NCBI RefSeq assembly: GCF_013409935.1
Contig: NZ_JACCCO010000001.1
Span: 3,596,001 to 3,660,000 of the forward strand
Length of the DNA: 64,000 nucleotides
From: Streptosporangium sandarakinum
Lineage (GTDB): Bacteria; Actinomycetota; Actinomycetes; Streptosporangiales; Streptosporangiaceae
Direction: 5' to 3'
Under the pieces are notes generated by a model. That model was not told where the DNA came from and made no database searches. It saw only the letters and a program-made list of their open reading frames with translations. The position numbers were made by a program, and so were the translations under genes. Of the stretch, positions 1-8,216 are shown piece after piece (the first letter of the stretch is position 1; each line of letters starts with the position of its first letter).

Positions 1-2
1 AT

Positions 3-152
3 CGCCTCCCGCGAGGTAGCCTGCTGGTTGTACGCGCCAATCCACCGGCCGCGTCCGCGCGAAGCGAGCGCCTTGCCGCCGAACTCGATGTCGCGCTGGA
101 TCGTTTACTCAGGCGGCGAGAGCCTCCCAAGGCTCGCATGGATGGGCGATGA
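3..152 (+). CDS. rnpA: RNase P protein component, C-terminal part (gene cut by window edge)
   Basis: The frame open from the left edge ends at TGA 150-152 and gives the last 49 residues of a basic protein. A glycine followed by LLVVRANP matches the final strand of RnpA, and an Arg-rich helix follows. RnpA is the protein subunit of RNase P, which trims the 5' leaders of tRNA precursors. The RNR core motif lies outside the window. The stop overlaps the ATG of yidD (ATGA, 149-152), and the gene order rnpA-yidD-yidC is typical next to dnaA. The identification rests on this context and a short C-terminus. Confidence 0.85.
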   Translation, partial: RLPRGSLLVVRANPPAASARSERLAAELDVALDRLLRRREPPKARMDGR

Positions 153-430
153 TGACGGCGCAGCAGACCGACGGCGGCACTCCCGCCGCCAGGACCCTGA
201 TGGCTCCTATCCGGTTCTACCGGGCCTATGTGAGCCCCCTGCTGGGTCCCCGTTGCCGTTTCCACCCCTCGTGCAGCGCCTACGGCCTGGAGGCCCTGGC
301 CGTTCACGGCGCGTTGCGCGGCACATGGCTGACGATCCGGAGAATCGGGCGTTGCCACCCATTCCATCCCGGAGGTTTTGACCCGGTGCCCCCACGCCCG
401 GTCCGGTCCGACGAAACGCAAGGGAGCTAG
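149..430 (+). CDS. yidD: Membrane protein insertion efficiency factor YidD
   Basis: This 93-residue protein carries the YidD signature: a short amphipathic start, then [24 protein letters not shown], in which the three Cys/His positions of the family (CRF.PSCS.Y) are present, and later [17 protein letters not shown]. YidD sits at the inner face of the membrane and assists YidC- and Sec-dependent insertion. The start codon overlaps the rnpA stop by four bases, suggesting translational coupling. Only 4 bp separate its stop from the preferred yidC start. Length is normal for the family. Confidence 0.95.
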   Translation: MMTAQQTDGGTPAARTLMAPIRFYRAYVSPLLGPRCRFHPSCSAYGLEALAVHGALRGTWLTIRRIGRCHPFHPGGFDPVPPRPVRSDETQGS

Positions 431-434
431 CTCC

Positions 435-1382
435 GTGGAGCTGTCCTGGCTGAATTGGCTGTACACGGCCGTCGCCCATGTCATCACCTGGATCCACCAG
501 GGTTATAGCAGCTTCCTCTCTCCCGACAGTGGGCTGACCTGGGCGCTGACCATCATCACGCTGACCGTGTTGATGAGGCTGCTCATCTTCCCGCTGTTCC
601 TCAAGCAGATGCGCTCGTCGAGGAAGATGCAGGAGCTGGCCCCGAAGGTCCAGGAGCTGCGCAAGCGCTACAAGAACGACAAGCAGCGCATGAACCAGGA
701 GGTCATGGCGCTGTACCAGGGGGCCGGGGCCAACCCGCTCGGCGGCTGCCTGCCGATCGTGGCCCAGTTCCCGATCTTCATCTCGATGTTCACCGTGCTG
801 CGGGCGATGGCCGACGGTCACACCAAGTTCGGCATGACGAAGGAACTGGTCGACAGCGCCCGTGCGGCGCACATCTTCGGCGCCCCGCTGCCGGCCACCT
901 TCTGGAGCAGCGCCGAGCAGATCCAGGCCCTCGGCGGCGCCCACCCGATCCAGACGAAGGTCGTGCTCGCGCTCTTCGTGGCGGTCAGCTCGCTGACCAC
1001 CTTCCTCACCGTCCGGCAGAGCGTCACCCGCTCGATGGCGCAGATGCCGGACAACCCGATGGCGCAGCAGCAGAAGATCCTGATGTACATCTCGCCGCTG
1101 TTCGCCATCTTCTCGCTGAACTTCCCCCTCGGCCTGATCCTCTACTGGGTCACCACCAACCTGTGGACGCTGGGCCAGCAGCACTGGTTCTACAGCCGCC
1201 ACCCCTCTCCCACGGTCGACGCCAAGGGAAACGTGGTGACCCCCGAGCCCAAGCCGGGCCTGCTGGGCAAGGTCAAGAAGACCGAGCCCCCCGCTCCTCC
1301 CGTCGAGCCGGCACCCAAGGTGATCCGCCAGCAGCCGACCCGTCAGCCCCGCAGCAAGCGGACCGGTAGCAAGAAGTCATGA
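435..1382 (+). CDS. yidC: Membrane protein insertase YidC/Oxa1
   Basis: The protein is 315 residues when started at GTG 435, which has an AAGGGAG ribosome site about 8 bases upstream; an in-frame ATG at 378 would lie inside yidD. It inserts membrane proteins alone or with SecYEG. Visible features are an N-terminal hydrophobic segment, LTVLMRLLIFPLFLKQM (the Oxa1 core with its conserved basic residue in the groove helix), a charged cytoplasmic loop (about residues 55-90), a GGCLPIVAQFPIF segment, two further membrane helices ending near residue 260, and a basic Pro-rich tail. As in other Gram-positive YidC proteins, there is no large periplasmic domain. Confidence 0.95.
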   Translation: MELSWLNWLYTAVAHVITWIHQGYSSFLSPDSGLTWALTIITLTVLMRLLIFPLFLKQMRSSRKMQELAPKVQELRKRYKNDKQRMNQEVMALYQGAGANPLGGCLPIVAQFPIFISMFTVLRAMADGHTKFGMTKELVDSARAAHIFGAPLPATFWSSAEQIQALGGAHPIQTKVVLALFVAVSSLTTFLTVRQSVTRSMAQMPDNPMAQQQKILMYISPLFAIFSLNFPLGLILYWVTTNLWTLGQQHWFYSRHPSPTVDAKGNVVTPEPKPGLLGKVKKTEPPAPPVEPAPKVIRQQPTRQPRSKRTGSKKS

Positions 1383-1416
1383 CGACTCATCCCCGACAGC
1401 ACGAAGGAGTGGCGGA

Positions 1417-1914
1417 GTGACCGAGGCCGAGAAGGAGACCGCGAAGACGGCTCCGGACCTCGCCGCGCTGGAGCAGGAAGGCGAGGTCGCGGCGGACTAC
1501 ATCGAGGGTCTGCTCGACATCGCCGACATCGACGGTGACATCGACATGGACGTCGAGGGCGATCGCGCCGTCGTGTCGGTGGTGGACGTCAAGGGCGGCG
1601 ACCTCGTCGGCGCCAACGGCGAGGTGCTGGAGGCGATCCAGGAGCTGACCCGGCTCGCGGTCCACCGCCAGACCGGCCAGCGGTCCCGGCTGATGCTCGA
1701 CATCGGCGGCTACCGCGACCGCCGCCGGACGGAGCTGCGTGACCTCGGCACCAAGGTCGCCGCGGACGTCAGGCGCAGCGGCGAGCCCAAGGCGCTGCAG
1801 CCGATGACCCCGTTCGAGCGGAAGATCGTCCACGACGCGGTCGCGGCGGCGGGCCTGCGGAGCGAGTCCGAGGGCGAGGAGCCCCGGCGCTTCGTGGTGG
1901 TCCTGCCCGCCTGA
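1417..1914 (+). CDS. jag: Jag/KhpB family single-stranded nucleic acid binding protein
   Basis: This is a 165-residue acidic protein starting at GTG 1417, with AAGGAG a few bases upstream. The order is a KH-like Jag domain (about residues 30-90, with the loop GANGEVLEAIQELTRL) followed by an R3H domain (about 95-163, with RRTELRDLG and the M.PFERKIVHDAV helix). R3H normally shows RxxxH; here the last His is followed by D in VHDAV, which is typical. The family binds RNA in the cytoplasm and is almost always encoded after yidC. It is separated from yidC by 34 bp and is followed by a strong terminator, so it closes this transcript. Confidence 0.93.
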   Translation: MTEAEKETAKTAPDLAALEQEGEVAADYIEGLLDIADIDGDIDMDVEGDRAVVSVVDVKGGDLVGANGEVLEAIQELTRLAVHRQTGQRSRLMLDIGGYRDRRRTELRDLGTKVAADVRRSGEPKALQPMTPFERKIVHDAVAAAGLRSESEGEEPRRFVVVLPA

Positions 1915-1937
1915 CACCCGCGGCGGACACGAGCACC

Positions 1938-1977
1938 GGCCGCCGCCCCTGGTCCGTCCAGGGGCGGCGGCCTTTTT
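1938..1977 (+). terminator. Strong intrinsic terminator after jag
   Basis: A perfect 15-bp GC stem (1938-1952 with 1958-1972) closes a 5-base loop and is followed directly by five T residues (1973-1977). It lies 23 bp after the jag stop and separates the rnpA-yidD-yidC-jag transcript from rsmG. Confidence 0.92.
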
Positions 1978-2241
1978 CGTCGGCGAGCCCTCTTCCCCGA
2001 GGCACGGCTTCCGTCTGCGGACCGCCCTCTCAGGAGGCGGCTCCCGGCGGCGGATCGTCCCCTTCGGGCAGACTTCCGGTGATGGGCCGCCTTCCTCCGG
2101 GTGCGGCTCCCGGTGGCGAATCGCCCCCGTCCCGACACGGCGACCTTTCACCGGCCCGCTTCGGTGTCTGCGGACGAGGGTGGCCCATTAGCCTTAGAAC
2201 GCCCTGACCAAGACAGTTTCCGAGAAAAGAGTGAGCGTCGA

Positions 2242-2952
2242 GTGAGCGAGCAGATCCCCGAGCCGCCCGAGGTCGCGCGCGAGGTGTTCAGCGGCGACGC
2301 CTGGTCGAGAGCGGAGGAGTTCGCCCGGATCCTGGCCGGTCCGGGGGTGGTGCGCGGGCTGCTCGGCCCCCGCGAGGTGCCCCGGATCTGGGATCGCCAT
2401 CTGCTCAACTGCGCGGTGGTCGCCGAGGCCGTCCCCGCCGATGTGCGCCTGGTGGACATCGGCTCGGGCGCCGGCCTTCCCGGCCTGGTCCTGGCGATCG
2501 TACGGCCCGATATCCAGGTCACGCTCCTGGAGCCGCTCCTGCGCCGGACGACGTTCCTCCAGGAGAGCGTGGACGCGCTGGGGCTCGGCAACGTCGAGGT
2601 GCTGCGCGGCCGGGCGGAGGAGGTCGCGGGCCGGCGGGAGTTCGACGTTGCCTGCGCGCGGGCGGTGGCGCCGCTCGACCGGCTGCTGAAGTGGGCGCTC
2701 CCCCTGCTGCGCGAGGGCGGCGAGCTCCTGGCGCTCAAGGGAGAGCGGGCGGCCGGGGAACTGGCGGACGCAGAAGCCCAGTTGCGGGCCAGCGGGGTAC
2801 AAACCGCCGAACTTGTGTCCGTCGGGCACGGTAAGGTCGAGCCGCCGGCAACTCTCATTCGGGTGGTCGCCGGTCGGCCCCCCGGGAAAGCGCGCCAGGC
2901 GGCCCGCGGCAAGGACCGCGCCTCGCGGGCGAAGCGGACCCGACACCAGTAG
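2242..2952 (+). CDS. rsmG: 16S rRNA (guanine-N7) methyltransferase RsmG (GidB)
   Basis: This is a 236-residue SAM-dependent methyltransferase that modifies G527 of 16S rRNA. The SAM loop VDIGSGAGLPGL is at about residues 71-82, followed by the acidic strand end VTLLEP and the CARAVAPL segment characteristic of GidB. The GTG at 2242 (VSEQIPEPP) is preferred because family members start shortly before the EVFSGDAW helix; in-frame codons further upstream would add about 47 low-complexity residues. No clear ribosome site is seen. The C-terminus is Arg/Lys-rich. The gene lies 69 bp before the longest parA reading, the usual order near the origin. Confidence 0.94.
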   Translation: MSEQIPEPPEVAREVFSGDAWSRAEEFARILAGPGVVRGLLGPREVPRIWDRHLLNCAVVAEAVPADVRLVDIGSGAGLPGLVLAIVRPDIQVTLLEPLLRRTTFLQESVDALGLGNVEVLRGRAEEVAGRREFDVACARAVAPLDRLLKWALPLLREGGELLALKGERAAGELADAEAQLRASGVQTAELVSVGHGKVEPPATLIRVVAGRPPGKARQAARGKDRASRAKRTRHQ

Positions 2953-3021
2953 GACAGCCGGACAGCAGTAGGAAGCCGGACAGCACCACCGGAAAGACCG
3001 AGCAAAGCGAGTACGAAGCCA

Positions 3022-4110
3022 GTGAATGACCGTGGAAATGCGATCTCGGGCGCGACACGCGGTCTCGGCTGGCCCGAGAATCCCGTCGCCCTGCCAGCGG
3101 GACACCCCGGTGGTCTGGGCTGGCCGGTCCCGGCTCCCGAAGCCGCGGCCCGGCCGGTCGAAAGGGCGGCGACCGTGACCCAGGTGACCCAGCCACCCCT
3201 TAGCCCCGGCGACTCGCCGCTGGTACGAGAGGCACTCAGTTCAGTGGTTTCACGTGAAACATCGGCCCAGACGACCATGACCACTCCAGGAAACTCCAGC
3301 GTGCCCCGGGACGCCGTATGGCCGCGCCCGCCGAAGACCCGCATCTTCACGGTCGCCAACCAGAAGGGCGGGGTGGGCAAGACCACCACGTCGGTGAACC
3401 TCGCGGCGGCGCTGTCCATGCACGGCCAGCGAGTCCTGGTGGTCGACCTCGACCCGCAGGGCAACGCCTCCACGGCGCTGTCCATCGACCACCGCGGCGA
3501 CGTGCCGGACATGTACAAGGTCCTGGTCGAGGACGTGCCGCTGGAGGAGGTCGTCAAGGAGGTCCCGGACATGCCGGGGCTCTACTGCGCCCCCGCGACG
3601 ATCGACCTGGCCGGCGCCGAGATCGAGCTCGTCTCCATGGTCGCCCGGGAGGCGCGTCTCCAGCGGGCGCTGAACGCCTACGGGGCCGACGAGTTCGACT
3701 ACATCCTCATCGACTGCCCGCCCTCGCTCGGCCTGCTGACCGTCAACGCCCTGATGGCCGCGAACGAACTGCTGATCCCGATCCAGTGCGAGTACTACGC
3801 GCTGGAGGGCCTGGGCCAGCTGCTGCGCAACGTGGACCTGGTTCGTGCCCACCTCAACCCCACGCTCGACCTGTCCACCATCCTGCTGACGATGTACGAC
3901 GGGCGGACCCGCCTGGCCTCCCAGGTGGCGGAGGAAGTACGGTCGCACTTCAGCGGCACCGTGCTGAACACGGTCATCCCGCGAAGCGTCCGCGTGTCCG
4001 AGGCGCCCAGCTACGGCCAGTCCGTCATGACCTACGACCCGGGCTCCAGCGGCGCGATGGCCTACATGGACGCCGCACGCGAAATCGCCTACCGCGGCGC
4101 TGTCGTGTGA
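3022..4110 (+). CDS. parA: Chromosome partitioning ATPase ParA (Soj)
   Basis: This Walker-type ATPase drives segregation of ParB-parS complexes. The deviant Walker A motif KGGVGKTTTSVNLA starts near residue 113, Walker A' DLDPQGNAST follows, and the switch/Walker B segment is DYILIDCPPSLGLL. The start is uncertain. GTG 3022 gives 362 residues with a weakly biased, Pro/Gly-rich N-terminus; GTG 3175 has an AAAGGG site eight bases upstream and gives 311 residues; both keep the parS site at 3247 inside the coding region, read as VSRET. Streptomyces ParA has a comparable N-terminal extension with the same VSRET. The gene is followed by parB after 70 bp. Confidence 0.95.
   Translation: MNDRGNAISGATRGLGWPENPVALPAGHPGGLGWPVPAPEAAARPVERAATVTQVTQPPLSPGDSPLVREALSSVVSRETSAQTTMTTPGNSSVPRDAVWPRPPKTRIFTVANQKGGVGKTTTSVNLAAALSMHGQRVLVVDLDPQGNASTALSIDHRGDVPDMYKVLVEDVPLEEVVKEVPDMPGLYCAPATIDLAGAEIELVSMVAREARLQRALNAYGADEFDYILIDCPPSLGLLTVNALMAANELLIPIQCEYYALEGLGQLLRNVDLVRAHLNPTLDLSTILLTMYDGRTRLASQVAEEVRSHFSGTVLNTVIPRSVRVSEAPSYGQSVMTYDPGSSGAMAYMDAAREIAYRGAVV
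3247..3260. promoter_or_regulatory. parS site inside the 5' part of parA
   Basis: The perfect 14-bp palindrome GTTTCACGTGAAAC is the core parS sequence bound by ParB. It lies within the parA reading frame and is translated as VSRET. The flanks are G on the left and A on the right, so one position departs from the TGTTTCACGTGAAACA 16-mer. Confidence 0.93.
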
Positions 4111-4180
4111 GCGCCCGGGGGCCTGTGGCTGTCATCATTACGAGGATCATTGGGGACGCCGACGTGAGCCGGGAGAGGCA

Positions 4181-5182
4181 GTGAGCAAGCCGCCGAGGGG
4201 ACTGGGCAAGGGACTGGGAGCGCTCATCCCGACCGGCCCGGCCGTGACGGAGGTACGGACGCCGGTCCAGGAGCCGGTCGTGACCACCGGGACCGCCGCG
4301 GCGGTCATCATGGAGCCGGAACCGCCGGAGCCGCGGCGGCCCGAGCTGCAGCCGGTCGCGGGCGCCTACTTCCTTGAGATCCCGATCGGGAAGATCAGGC
4401 CGAACCCGCGCCAGCCCCGCGAGATCTTCGACGACTTCGCACTGGACGAGCTGGCCATCTCGATCCGCGAGGTCGGGCTGCTCCAGCCGATCGTGGTCCG
4501 GGCGGTGGACAACGACTCCTACGAGCTCATCATGGGGGAGCGCCGCTGGCGTGCCTCCGAGCGCGCCGGGCTCTCGGAGGTCCCCGCGATCGTCCGCGAC
4601 ACCCAGGAGGACAAACTTCTCCTGGACGCCCTCATCGAGAACCTCCAGCGGGAGCAGCTCAACCCGCTGGAGGAGGCCGCCGCCTACCGGCAGCTCATCG
4701 ATGACTTCGACGCGACCCACGAGCAGCTCGCCACCCGCATCGGCCGCTCGCGTGCCCACGTGACGAACACGCTGCGCCTGCTCAAGCTGCCGCCCAACGT
4801 CCAGCGGAAGGTCGCGGCGGGCACGATCACCGCCGGGCACGCCCGCGCCCTGCTGACGCTGGACGACCCGGCCGCCCAGGAGCACCTCGCCAGCCGGATC
4901 GTGGCGGAGCTGCTGTCGGTCCGGGAGGTCGAGGAGATCGTGGCCGTCGGCGACGCCAAGGCCGCACCGGCGCCCGCTCCCCGGGCCCCCCGGGCGAAGC
5001 CGGCCGAGGAGCCGGGTCTCCGCCAGCTCGCCGACCGGCTCTCCGACCGGTTCGAGACCCGGGTGAAGGTCGACTTCGGCCGCCGCAAGGGACGCATCGT
5101 GGTGGAGTTCGCCACCATCGACGATCTGGAGCGCATCATCGCGACGATGGCCCCGGGCTCAATGGGGGACGGCGAGAGCTGA
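4181..5182 (+). CDS. parB: Chromosome partitioning protein ParB (Spo0J)
   Basis: This is a 333-residue CTP-dependent DNA clamp that loads at parS and spreads. The N-terminus GLGKGLGALIP is the ParA-interacting segment. The ParB/sulfiredoxin fold carries NPRQPRE, the GERRWRA nucleotide box (about residue 120) and ENLQREQLNPLEEA, followed by a helix-turn-helix (HEQLATRIGRSRAHVTNTLRLL) and a C-terminal dimerization region after an Ala/Pro linker. The start is GTG 4181 with GAGAGG just upstream. It follows parA in the same direction and is followed directly by four parS sites, a complete partition locus beside the origin. Confidence 0.97.
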   Translation: MSKPPRGLGKGLGALIPTGPAVTEVRTPVQEPVVTTGTAAAVIMEPEPPEPRRPELQPVAGAYFLEIPIGKIRPNPRQPREIFDDFALDELAISIREVGLLQPIVVRAVDNDSYELIMGERRWRASERAGLSEVPAIVRDTQEDKLLLDALIENLQREQLNPLEEAAAYRQLIDDFDATHEQLATRIGRSRAHVTNTLRLLKLPPNVQRKVAAGTITAGHARALLTLDDPAAQEHLASRIVAELLSVREVEEIVAVGDAKAAPAPAPRAPRAKPAEEPGLRQLADRLSDRFETRVKVDFGRRKGRIVVEFATIDDLERIIATMAPGSMGDGES

Positions 5183-5194
5183 CGGCTCGTCTGC

Positions 5195-5236
5195 GACGGA
5201 GGCCCGGTGTTTCACGTGAAACACCGGGCCTCCGTC
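5195..5236. promoter_or_regulatory. parS site at the centre of a 42-bp perfect palindrome
   Basis: The consensus 16-mer TGTTTCACGTGAAACA (5208-5223) is extended on both sides to a perfect inverted repeat of 21 bp per arm (5195-5215 with 5216-5236). It begins 12 bp after the parB stop. The outer GC-rich arms could also fold in RNA as a terminator-like stem for parB, although no T tract follows. Binding by ParB is inferred from the exact consensus. Confidence 0.9.
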
Positions 5237-5297
5237 ATTGTCAGGAGGCTCCCGACGGGTGAGGAGGATCGCCTCCGAGCCCACCGGGAAGCGGCGA

Positions 5298-5313
5298 TGT
5301 TTCACGTGAAACA
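5298..5313. promoter_or_regulatory. parS site, second after parB
   Basis: This is an exact TGTTTCACGTGAAACA. Its core begins 90 bp after the previous core. It lies in a 381-bp stretch (5183-5563) that contains no gene and appears devoted to parS sites. Confidence 0.93.
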
Positions 5314-5396
5314 GCAGCCGCCCGCAGGCCCTCCGCTCCACTGCCGGACTCCCTGACGAGGTCCCGGGGTCGCGCTCCAGAGCCGGTCCTCAGACA

Positions 5397-5412
5397 TGTT
5401 TCACGTGAAACA
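5397..5412. promoter_or_regulatory. parS site, third after parB
   Basis: This is an exact TGTTTCACGTGAAACA whose core begins 99 bp after the previous one, in the same non-coding block. Confidence 0.93.
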
Positions 5413-5496
5413 ACGGCCGCGCCAGACGCTCCGCTTGGTCGCCAGGTCCATCGGAGGGGAACCCGGCCACCCATCCCGGAGCCGTTTCTCGGCATC

Positions 5497-5511
5497 GTTT
5501 CACGTGAAACA
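5497..5511. promoter_or_regulatory. parS site, fourth after parB
   Basis: The 14-bp core GTTTCACGTGAAAC (5497-5510) is followed by A, but the left flanking base is C instead of T. Its core begins 99 bp after the third. It lies 53 bp beyond the 3' end of the convergent threonine aldolase gene. Confidence 0.92.
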
Positions 5512-5563
5512 TCGCCGTCCGGACGGGCGGCCGTACCGGCCTGCCCGGCCGCACCGGAGAGGG

Positions 5564-6622
5564 TCAGGCGTCGGTGGCCGCCTGTACGGCGAGCCGGATG
5601 TCGGCGAGGAAGGCATCGATGTGCTCCGCCGTGGTGTCGAACGAGGTGACCCACCGGACCACGCGCTCCTCGGCGTCCCAGACATGGAAGAGATACCGCT
5701 GCTGGAGCTCGGCGATCGCCTTCTCCGGAAGCACCGGGAAGACGGAGTTGGACTGGACGGGGTAACGGAGCGAGACCCCGGGAAGCCCGGTGACGCCCTC
5801 CGCCAGCCGGCGCGCCATCGCGTTGGCCTGGGCTGCGTTCTCACGCCAGAGCTCCCCGGCGAGAAGCGCGGCCAACTGGACGGAGACGAAGCGCATCTTG
5901 GAGGCGAGCTGCATCGCCTGCTTGCGGAGGAACAGCGCGGAGGCGTCCAGTTCGGGGTTGAGGATGACGATCGCCTCGGCGCCCATGGCGCCGTTCTTGG
6001 TGCCGCCGAAACTGAGCACGTCCACCCCGGCGTCCGTGGTGAGGGCGCGCAGTGAGCAGCCCAGCCCGGCCGCGGCGTTGGCCAGCCGCGCCCCGTCCAT
6101 GTGCAGGAAGAGGCCGTGGGCGTGAACGAACTCCGCGAGCTCGGCGACCTCGTCGGCGGTGTAGCAGGTGCCGCATTCGGTCGCCTGGGAGATGGAGACG
6201 ACGCGGGGCTGCGAGTGCTGGACGTTGCCCAGCGCCGAGAGCTGCCCCCGGACGTCCTCCGCCGAGATCTTGCCGTCCTCCGTGGCGAGGGGGACCAGCT
6301 TCGTGCCGAGCAGGCGTTCGGGGGCGCCGCCCTCGCTGGTGTTGATGTGCGCGCTGACGGGGCAGAGCACCGCGTCGTAGGGCCGCAGGAGGAGACTCAG
6401 CCCGACGACGTTGGCCCCGGTGCCGTTGAACATCGGATAGACGGTCGCCCGGTCGCCGAACTCGGCGCGGAAGGCGTCCTCCGTCTCCCGGGTCCAGCGG
6501 TCCCCGCCGTACGCGGGGGCGTCCCCGGTGTTCGCCTCGGTGACGGCGGCCATGACCGCCGGGTGGACGCCCGCGTGGTTGTCGCTGGCGAAGCTCTTCG
6601 GAAAAGGGGTGGAAGTCAGCAC
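5564..6622 (-). CDS. ltaE: Low-specificity L-threonine aldolase
   Basis: This is a 352-residue fold-type I PLP enzyme of the beta-eliminating lyase family that cleaves L-threonine or allo-threonine to glycine and acetaldehyde. The N-terminus FASDNHAGVHPAVMAAV is typical, GDAPAYGGD follows, the aspartate of LHMDGARL (about residue 176) contacts the PLP nitrogen, and Lys209 in SFGGTKNG should form the Schiff base. It is transcribed towards parB and faces the parS array. The promoter should lie in 6623-6738, just downstream of ddl on the same strand. Substrate specificity cannot be read from the sequence. Confidence 0.9.
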   Translation of the reverse strand: MLTSTPFPKSFASDNHAGVHPAVMAAVTEANTGDAPAYGGDRWTRETEDAFRAEFGDRATVYPMFNGTGANVVGLSLLLRPYDAVLCPVSAHINTSEGGAPERLLGTKLVPLATEDGKISAEDVRGQLSALGNVQHSQPRVVSISQATECGTCYTADEVAELAEFVHAHGLFLHMDGARLANAAAGLGCSLRALTTDAGVDVLSFGGTKNGAMGAEAIVILNPELDASALFLRKQAMQLASKMRFVSVQLAALLAGELWRENAAQANAMARRLAEGVTGLPGVSLRYPVQSNSVFPVLPEKAIAELQQRYLFHVWDAEERVVRWVTSFDTTAEHIDAFLADIRLAVQAATDA

Positions 6623-6738
6623 GGGACCACACTAGGACCTGTTTTGTGGATCTTCGCTGTGGCGAGGATCAGTCGGGCGGCCCCTGCGGATCCCGGGCCC
6701 GCGCCGGGGTCCGTGCCGCTGCACGGACCCCGGCGGGG

Positions 6739-7695
6739 TCAGACCGTGCCGCGGGCGGCGGCCTGCTCCAGCAGCACCCGGCAGACCGTGCCGAGGTCGT
6801 CGCCGGCGGCCTCGACGGCCATCGGCAGGAGGGACGTCTCGGTCATGCCCGGGGCGACGTTGACCTCCAGGAAGTGCGGCAGACCGTCCGAGTCGACGAT
6901 GAGGTCCGTACGGGAGACGTCCCGCAGCCCCAGGGCGGTGTGCGCGGTCACCGCCATCTCGGCGCAGGCCGCGGCGACCTCGGGGGACAGCCGGGCGGGC
7001 GCGAAGAACTCGGTGTGGCCCGCGGTGTAGCGGGCCGCGTAGTCGTACACCCCTCCGTCCGGGACGATCTCCACGGGCGGCAGGGCCACCGGGCCCTCCC
7101 CGAGGTCGAGCACGGAGACGGCCACCTCGACGCCTTCGACGAACCGCTCGATCAGCGCGGTGTCGCCGTAGGCGAAGCAGCCGACCATGGCGGAGGGCAG
7201 CTCCTCCGCGGTACGGACGACCGACGCGCCGAGCGCCGAACCGCCCTGGGACGGCTTGACGAACAGCGGCAGGCCCAGCCGCTCGACGATCCGGGACAGC
7301 ACCTTGGACGCGCCGAGGTCGTGGAAGGTCTCCTTCGGCAGGGTCACCGAATCGGGCGTGCGGAGGCCGACGGAACGCACGACCGCCTTGGCGGTGGGCT
7401 TGTCGTAGGCCACACGGCAGGCGTCGGGCCCGGCGCCCACGTACGGGACGGAGAGGAGCTCCAGCACCGAACGGATGGCGCCGTCCTCGCCGGACCCGCC
7501 GTGCAGCGTCACGAAGGCCGCGTCGGGCGGGTCGGCGAGGACGGTGGGCACCAGGGAGGCGTCGGTGTCGCGGATCTCCACCGGGATCCCCGCCGCCCGC
7601 AGTACCTCGCCCACCCGGCGGCCGGAGCGCAGGGACACCTCGCGCTCGTAGGACAACCCGCCCGCCAGCACGAGGACATGGCCCAGATCACTCAC
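6739..7695 (-). CDS. ddl: D-alanine--D-alanine ligase (ATP-grasp)
   Basis: This ATP-grasp enzyme makes D-Ala-D-Ala for the peptidoglycan stem peptide. Visible features are the N-terminal LVLAGGLSYEREVSLRSG (substrate site 1), LHGGSGEDGAIRSVLELL, YDKPTAK at the start of the ATP-grasp domain, FVKPSQGGSALGA (phosphate-binding loop), and a C-terminal FLEVNVAPGMTETSLLP with the metal-binding Glu/Asn. The GTG at 7695 is preferred because GAGAGG lies about eight bases upstream; an in-frame GTG at 7704 would overlap that site. It gives 318 residues, slightly shorter than the 340-370 usual for Ddl. It could be a dedicated or secondary D-Ala ligase rather than the sole one. Confidence 0.88.
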   Translation of the reverse strand: MSDLGHVLVLAGGLSYEREVSLRSGRRVGEVLRAAGIPVEIRDTDASLVPTVLADPPDAAFVTLHGGSGEDGAIRSVLELLSVPYVGAGPDACRVAYDKPTAKAVVRSVGLRTPDSVTLPKETFHDLGASKVLSRIVERLGLPLFVKPSQGGSALGASVVRTAEELPSAMVGCFAYGDTALIERFVEGVEVAVSVLDLGEGPVALPPVEIVPDGGVYDYAARYTAGHTEFFAPARLSPEVAAACAEMAVTAHTALGLRDVSRTDLIVDSDGLPHFLEVNVAPGMTETSLLPMAVEAAGDDLGTVCRVLLEQAAARGTV

Positions 7696-7986
7696 CCGAA
7701 ACACCTCTCTTTTCCCACCCGTACCGCGTCCCGGTCCGCTCCCGTCGCGGCCGGGCCGTTCGCCGCGCGACGGCGGCGGAAGTCACCGTACGGCACCGCG
7801 CCCGGTCCGCGCTCGTCCGGCCTGTCGCCGGACGCCCGCGTGGAAGGCCGGAGCCCGACGCCCGTACCGGACGCCCGTACCGGATGGCCGAGCCGGGCGA
7901 CCATGCCGGAGGCCGCGGGTCCGCCGGACGGCGAGCCCGGGCTTCCATCTCAGGGTAGGCGGGAAGGACCCGCGGACCGGGCAGCG

Positions 7987-8030
7987 GCCCGTGGGACGGC
8001 GAGGCGCTCCCGGCGCGCCGTCCCACGGGC
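7987..8030. terminator. Inverted repeat in the 520-bp gap between ddl and the aminotransferase gene
   Basis: Two perfect 15-bp arms (7987-8001 and 8016-8030) enclose a 14-base loop. No T tract follows on either strand. The repeat lies downstream of the aminotransferase gene and upstream of ddl on the minus strand, so it may end the aminotransferase transcript. The rest of 7696-8216 is GC-rich, with short imperfect repeats of GGCGGCGTGGTGA and of GGCGAGGCGCTCC and no convincing coding frame; the ddl promoter should lie in its left part. Confidence 0.5.
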
Positions 8031-8216
8031 GGCGTGGTGAGAGACGAGGCGGCGAGGCGCTCCGGCGCGCCGCGGTGACACGCGGGCGGCGTGGTGACAG
8101 ACGGGACGGTGGGGGCTCCGCCTTTGACTTCGGCGGCGACCACCGCTCATCGGAGAGACCCCCGCGCCCCACGCCGTGATCATCGCGGCATGGGGCCCGG
8201 ATGAGTGAAGGACGGC

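Noticed and set aside
7696-8216. A coding gene in the 520-bp gap beside ddl
   Set aside because: The frames there are Arg/Pro-rich, mutually overlapping, and lack ribosome sites; only an inverted repeat is convincing.
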